Below are positions 59,293 through 64,000 of a stretch of DNA of 64,000 nucleotides, in pieces. Origin of the DNA: Amylostereum areolatum (Eukaryota; Basidiomycota; Agaricomycetes; Russulales; Stereaceae); the NCBI GenBank assembly GCA_012932865.1, contig SAXG01000024.1, positions 1 through 64,000 of the forward strand, written 5' to 3'. Within the stretch, counting starts at the first letter, position 1, and the number at the start of each line of letters is the position of its first letter. The notes under the pieces were generated by a model. That model was not told where the DNA came from. It did not search any database and saw nothing but the letters and a program-made list of their open reading frames with translations. The position numbers were made by a program, and so were the translations under genes.

Positions 59293-62200
59293 TTACGAGT
59301 CGCCACCGGCAGGTGCTCGAGAACGGCTGTGCATTGCTCCTATTGCCCGCTGAATGTCGGCCTCTTTGCTCCATATTTGCGAAAGGATTTGAACATCCTG
59401 GCTTGAAATAATATACTCGCGACTACTCTGTTCAACAGAAGAAACAGATACCAAGAAGGCCGATGGTGGAAGTAGTGCGAAGCGCGGGACTTTGAGCAGA
59501 CGTGATTCGGTTGGCTTTGGGATGACACGGAACATACGAGGGACATGGCCATGGCCAGCCTTCCCGGGTTCGAAAAGCTGGACAGCGATATGAGAGAGAG
59601 CCATGATCTGCGTGCATTCGGGCACCCAACCATGAGCGCCGTAGTTTCCGCCTGATTTGACATAAAGTTCAAGCACTGTAACACGGGCTATTTAGCTCTT
59701 CGAAGTATCGGTGCGGAGGACGTTGTACTCACCTCGCGCTAGCTGTATGCGGCCCTCGTGGAACACAAATGCGAAGTCGTGGCCGGCAGCGGCTTTGACG
59801 GGGTGTTCCTTGGACACGAGGGCAGTCTCAAGGAGAGCCGGAAGCTTGAACTTGCGAATCGCCTTCGTTCGTTTGGTTTGTTCCTAGAATCGTAGGTCGA
59901 ATCGACGCTCACGACAAGATACAAAATTTGCACTTACCGAGCCAGCTCGATTGTCCGCAGCCAGTGCAGCATTCGCCGAATTCCCCGTCTTCTTCCCCCC
60001 AGTGTTTGTCCAACGTGCCAAACGATCCTGGCCTGATCCATCAGCCTTCTCTCCAGGTTTATGGAGAATATTTCGATATGTTTTGACGAGTTGCGCCCGA
60101 ATCACTGCCTCCGCAGGTCGTGTTTGCTCGGTGGATGACTGACGAGTCCCTGTTTCGGCCTGGCGCGTCTGGTGTTTCTCGCGAAGTTCTGTGAGAGTGT
60201 CCATATCCAAGTCCGAGCAGTCTGACAGTGCAAGCGTAGTGCGCTCTCGTGGATCCCTCGTATCCGGAAGTGCATTCGCAAGATAATTACCGAGTTGTTG
60301 AGCATCCTCTTCCCACATCCGATCTGCGTCGGCACTTGTCTCGTCAAGCATCTCGCTGCTGAGAATTTGAGTTAGGAACTTTCAATTCACCACCTAAACA
60401 GACGGTGATAGAGAATACATACATCATGATGCCTCGTTCGATGGAAAGCGAGGCGGCGGCCATTGCAAGTGCATTCAATTCGTTATCTTCAGAGACAGTG
60501 GTGGTCTCGTCTTCCCAGAATTCCATTGTACGACGCAACTCGCAAGCACTTGTGTCGTCTTCGTCCTCCGACTTGTCTTCATGTTCATCTTCCCCTAGTA
60601 CGTTGTCATCGTCATCATCGCTATGGTCCGCACTAGAAGACGATGCATTTTTAGCCAGCATAGAATATACTGAAGGTAACCGCATCCGGGAAACCTCCCA
60701 GTCACGATTGACGTCGACACCGAGAAGTTCCCACAAGCCAGCAGCTTCTCCATATGCGGCATGGGCAATTGTCTTGATCTCTTCATCGGACGGGAAAGCG
60801 GACAGTGCAGCGAGGTCCATGTTTTGGTCATCTTGGTACGTGTGGTTGTAACCTTGCGCGCGAGCCTTGCCATCGGAGACGTTGTTGAAGAGGAATTTCT
60901 CCCGAAGTCGAATTTGCAGTTTAGGTGCCATGTATTGGAAGTCGAGCGCATTGAAGTCCTCGACAATCTGACGAGACACGCCGAAGACATGCTCACAGCC
61001 TGGAGTACCAATCTTCCATGGCAGGAGCGGGTACTTCCCGCCAAGTTCGTCGCGGAAGATTATAACAGATTGGATGAGTGCGTCGGCAAGAAATTGGGTG
61101 ATGTCGAGGGCCTCTGGGGATAGACAGTGCTTGGATTTGGGGTAGCCTCCACGCGCGAGGAAATCCTCCCACATCTCTGTAAAATAGAGGGTACGTAGGG
61201 CAATGTGGATGCGATCCGATAGACATATGAAACGATTGCTGTAAGCGTCGGGAAGCTCGCCATAAACATAGCAGAAGACAATTGTGCCACGTTGCTCGTG
61301 ATGATGCTTGACTAACCAGCGCAAGGTGTTGGCACTGAAAACTCGGATTGCGGCGTTGTCATCCTGGCGATCTAGCTTCTCAATGTCGCGATGATAAATG
61401 GGACCGGGTTGGCCATCTTGAACTTCAAATGCGAGAGCGCGTATGTGGCTGTAGGCTGCGATGTAATGCCCCAATGTCAAGACACGAGCACCCGAAAACA
61501 GATTATTCCTGTATGTTTTTCGACCATGATCTGGATCTTGAGCAAAGATGACGGGGATTTCCCGGTCAGATCCGTTGACCTTGAAGAACCCGACTCGGTA
61601 GTGGCGGTTACGCGCAGGGTCAACGGGATGGGGAATGACATAGTCTCGATACCTGGCCGCTTTTCCATGCAAGATACGCTCGATTGATCGCTCCTTCGAC
61701 GAGCCATCTGCTGAGTATACGACAACCTCGATGTCAAGCTTATGGAGCCCAACCAAAACAGTCTCGAGGTGCTTCCAGAGGTCCTCGGCCTTGGCTTTGG
61801 CAGATATCGGCATCGCACATACGAGTATGGTAGGAACATTTGGGGCAAAAGTTTGCAGTGTCCAAACACGGAGCTGAGCACCAGAGCATGGATCAGATAT
61901 TGGTTATTGGTGATGGTACAGGACAGCACACCTGGGTAGCCTTTTCGATTTTCCCTTGGTTGATTGCATGTGCGAGCTCGTCAGGTTCAGGGAGTATCAT
62001 GGGTGGGCAATCGGTTCCACCGAGCAAAACATACTGCCCAAGGTCGGCATCCCAGTACGGGTCTAGCGATGGCTCAAGTTTGGTATCATCGCATGCCAAC
62101 GCAACGGGGCCGTTGTACTTGAGCTTGTCGAGAATCTGTCGAACACGGTCGAATGTACGCTCCTGTATTCCAATAGGAAAACGTGGCTCGCGTGACCTTT

Positions 62201-64000
62201 GAATTCTGGGTAACAAGTTAGCACAACTCGGAAAGAAGCTTGCCAGTACTGTAATTCTACTTACTGCAGCGTGCGCGCGTGCGGAAGTGGCAGGACCTGT
62301 CGCATTGCCTGATATGCTTTCGGGCTGTGGATATTGAGAACATGTGCGAATTCTGTCACGGTGGGAGCATAACGCATTGCACGCGAATCCACACCACGAC
62401 GAGCCATCTCGTCTCGGTCGACTAGGGCTTTCAAGAAACCTTTGAATACATCCTCGTTCTTGAATCTTCCCTCTGATACTCCTCGTGCAAAAACTAGGTA
62501 TGGCTCGCGTGAATTCTGCAAAGTGTGATGTAAGAAATCGCATCCACTCAACATAACACAATCACGTACCTCCTTGAATGCGTTAAGGATTGACTGGAGG
62601 CCGATGACTCGAGCGTACCGGTCGGTGCTCATCTCCGCCCCACGAACCACTACTTTTGCCGTATACTTCGCATTTTCTGGGTCCTTGTCTTTCTGGTGGC
62701 GACGGAGTGCGTTCGAAAAGGTTTTGAGAGATCGGAGCGATTTGCAAGCTACACATGGTGGGCGAGAGGCAATGTCCGTGTCCTCAGGAACTTGAACAGA
62801 TAGTGAACACTCGGTGGAAACTACACGTTGGAGGTCTAAATCAACACGCCACTTCCAGCGGGACCGTTGAGCAGCATAGACGACCTCTTTCTGATCTTGG
62901 GATAAATTCCGAAAGTTTTTTGCGGAGGGGAAGAGTTCGTTCGTCAACAGTGAAAGGGAGGGTGCTCCACCGCCATCAGTGTATCCTCGATCTAGGTAGT
63001 TTTTGATCTTGTCATCCGTTCTCGCAAGGAGTCCTGGGCATGGTAATTCGACAATGCGACGGGAAGTGGGCATCGTTGTTGATGCACGCCACGAGTCAAG
63101 TGATGACATTCCGCCGGTGCCACTTCTACATGGCTTTTGTTTTCCGTCTTTACGACCAAGGACATGCCTTCGGAATGCGTTGACTTCATGAAGAGCATCC
63201 ATGCGGATGACACAGCCGCAAGTAGAGTGCCGAACAAGGAAAGGATCCCGAGGGTCGAATTCAGCGTGAGAGTCGTACTCGCGGACCTTCCTCTGGAACT
63301 CGTCCTTCTTTGCACAATCTTCAGTGTACGTCCCGTCCGCCACTCCCTGTTTGATAAACCGCTGACGCTGGGCAGTCCTTGAGTTGCCTACGTTCGCAAC
63401 ACTCCCGGTTGAGTCGACCTTTACATGCGTTGGCAATGATTTCCCCTTCGAGGAAGCGCGGGCAAAAAGCTTGCTGATCTTTGTCGGCTTTGGTGTGTGG
63501 TCGCTCTCCTCACTTGACCCCTCGATGTCACTGAAGGTACGCTTTTTGAACCAGCCAATGACTTTGTTGGCTTTTGCCACCTTCCCCTCCGCCGCTGCCT
63601 TCTTTGTGCTCGCAAATATATCAAAGGTCTTGAGCTTTATCCGGCCTTCATTGTGTCCTGCCGGTGCGGACGACGAGGACTGGGTAGACCCACGAGATAC
63701 TGCACGAGAAGAGGGATGGAAAGCGGGAGGATTTGAGTTGAGTTTGGGTAGTATGTCCGAGTTATTATGTGGCACAACAGGGGGAGGGATTGGGGGACCA
63801 GTGTCGGCGGTGTCATTTGACATTGTACTGGAAAATGATGTCGAAAGGTTTGTCTCTGCATCTTGGGTGGGAAGCTGAAGTTGCGCACTCATGCAAACTG
63901 TAGTAGGGTCATCAATATCCATCGGATCGTTGTAGGATCCGTTGTCGTTGTCGTCAGCAATCATAACGTCTATTGCTTGCTCGGTCGGAAGGTAAGCGTC
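59293..64000 (-). CDS. large multi-exon protein (at least 1,441 aa), possible P-element/THAP9-like transposase relative
   Basis: Seven exons read without a break: 63964 (or upstream; open to the window edge)-62570, 62515-62265, 62205-61932, 61873-60423, 60358-59938, 59883-59733, 59675-59293. Introns are 54-64 nt with GT-AG ends, and all phases agree. The N-terminus is low-complexity Ser/Thr/Pro. A Cys/His cluster (TCGCVIRMDALHEVNAFRRH) lies near residue 250, and a CxxC...H cluster (PCVACKSLRSLKTFSNALRR) follows. The core has Asp in VALACDDTKL (~585), Asp in VVVYSADGSSKERS (~696) and GCEHVFGVSRQ (~940), spaced like the RNase H-fold Asp residues and late Glu/His of P-element transposases. An acidic run near 1070-1090 and a globular C-terminus follow. 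The family is widespread in mushroom genomes but unnamed to my knowledge. No terminal repeats seen. The transposase link is inference. Confidence 0.7.

Overview
The window looks like a transposon-rich stretch of a basidiomycete (Agaricomycete-type) nuclear genome. The evidence is short 50-65 nt GT-AG introns with CTRAY-like branch sites, an F-box gene of the mushroom-expanded type, a heme-thiolate peroxygenase, an alcohol-oxidase-like GMC flavoenzyme, and chromodomain Ty3/gypsy elements. No tRNA, rRNA or CRISPR array was recognised.

Layout. (1) 1-2750: the right part of a decayed Tc1/mariner-like DNA transposon running off the left edge. (2) 2751-6462 and 47335-50223: two arms of a large inverted duplication. 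The left arm carries a 549 bp non-autonomous relative of the transposon in (1), with a clean TA duplication and its empty site preserved in the right arm. (3) 6463-8579: degraded coding remnants and a C-rich minisatellite. (4) 8580-42304: a tandem array of four minus-strand copies (E1-E4) of one gypsy element, separated by three near-identical 1.2-1.3 kb host spacers that each hold the same broken F-box gene. Repeat period is about 8.8 kb. (5) 42305-47334: a second gypsy element (G3, minus) cut by E4 on one side and by a young non-autonomous LTR element (43220-46157, GTCGT target duplication) in the middle. (6) 50224-64000: host-like genes. These are a short peroxygenase (+), a 16-exon alcohol-oxidase-like GMC gene (+), a secreted tandem-repeat protein (-), and a 7-exon protein of at least 1,441 aa with transposase-like motifs (-).

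The retroelement biology stands out. All four E copies carry an extra 133-codon ORF before gag that ends in tandem SUMO-interaction-like motifs. It is separated from an in-frame gag extension by a single TAA; G3 has the same arrangement with TAG, which suggests stop-codon readthrough. Gag and pol are joined by a conserved -1 slippery heptamer directly before the gag stop. The site next to the 5' LTR does not begin with TGG. It is complementary to the predicted transcript 5' end, and this pairing co-varies between two LTR families, the signature of Tf1-type self-priming. No element copy looks autonomous: all pol genes carry frameshifts or nonsense codons, some of which could be consensus errors in a repeat-rich assembly.

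Among the host genes, the peroxygenase (uses H2O2) and the alcohol oxidase (makes H2O2) lie next to each other on the same strand and could work as a pair. This is inferred from function and position only.
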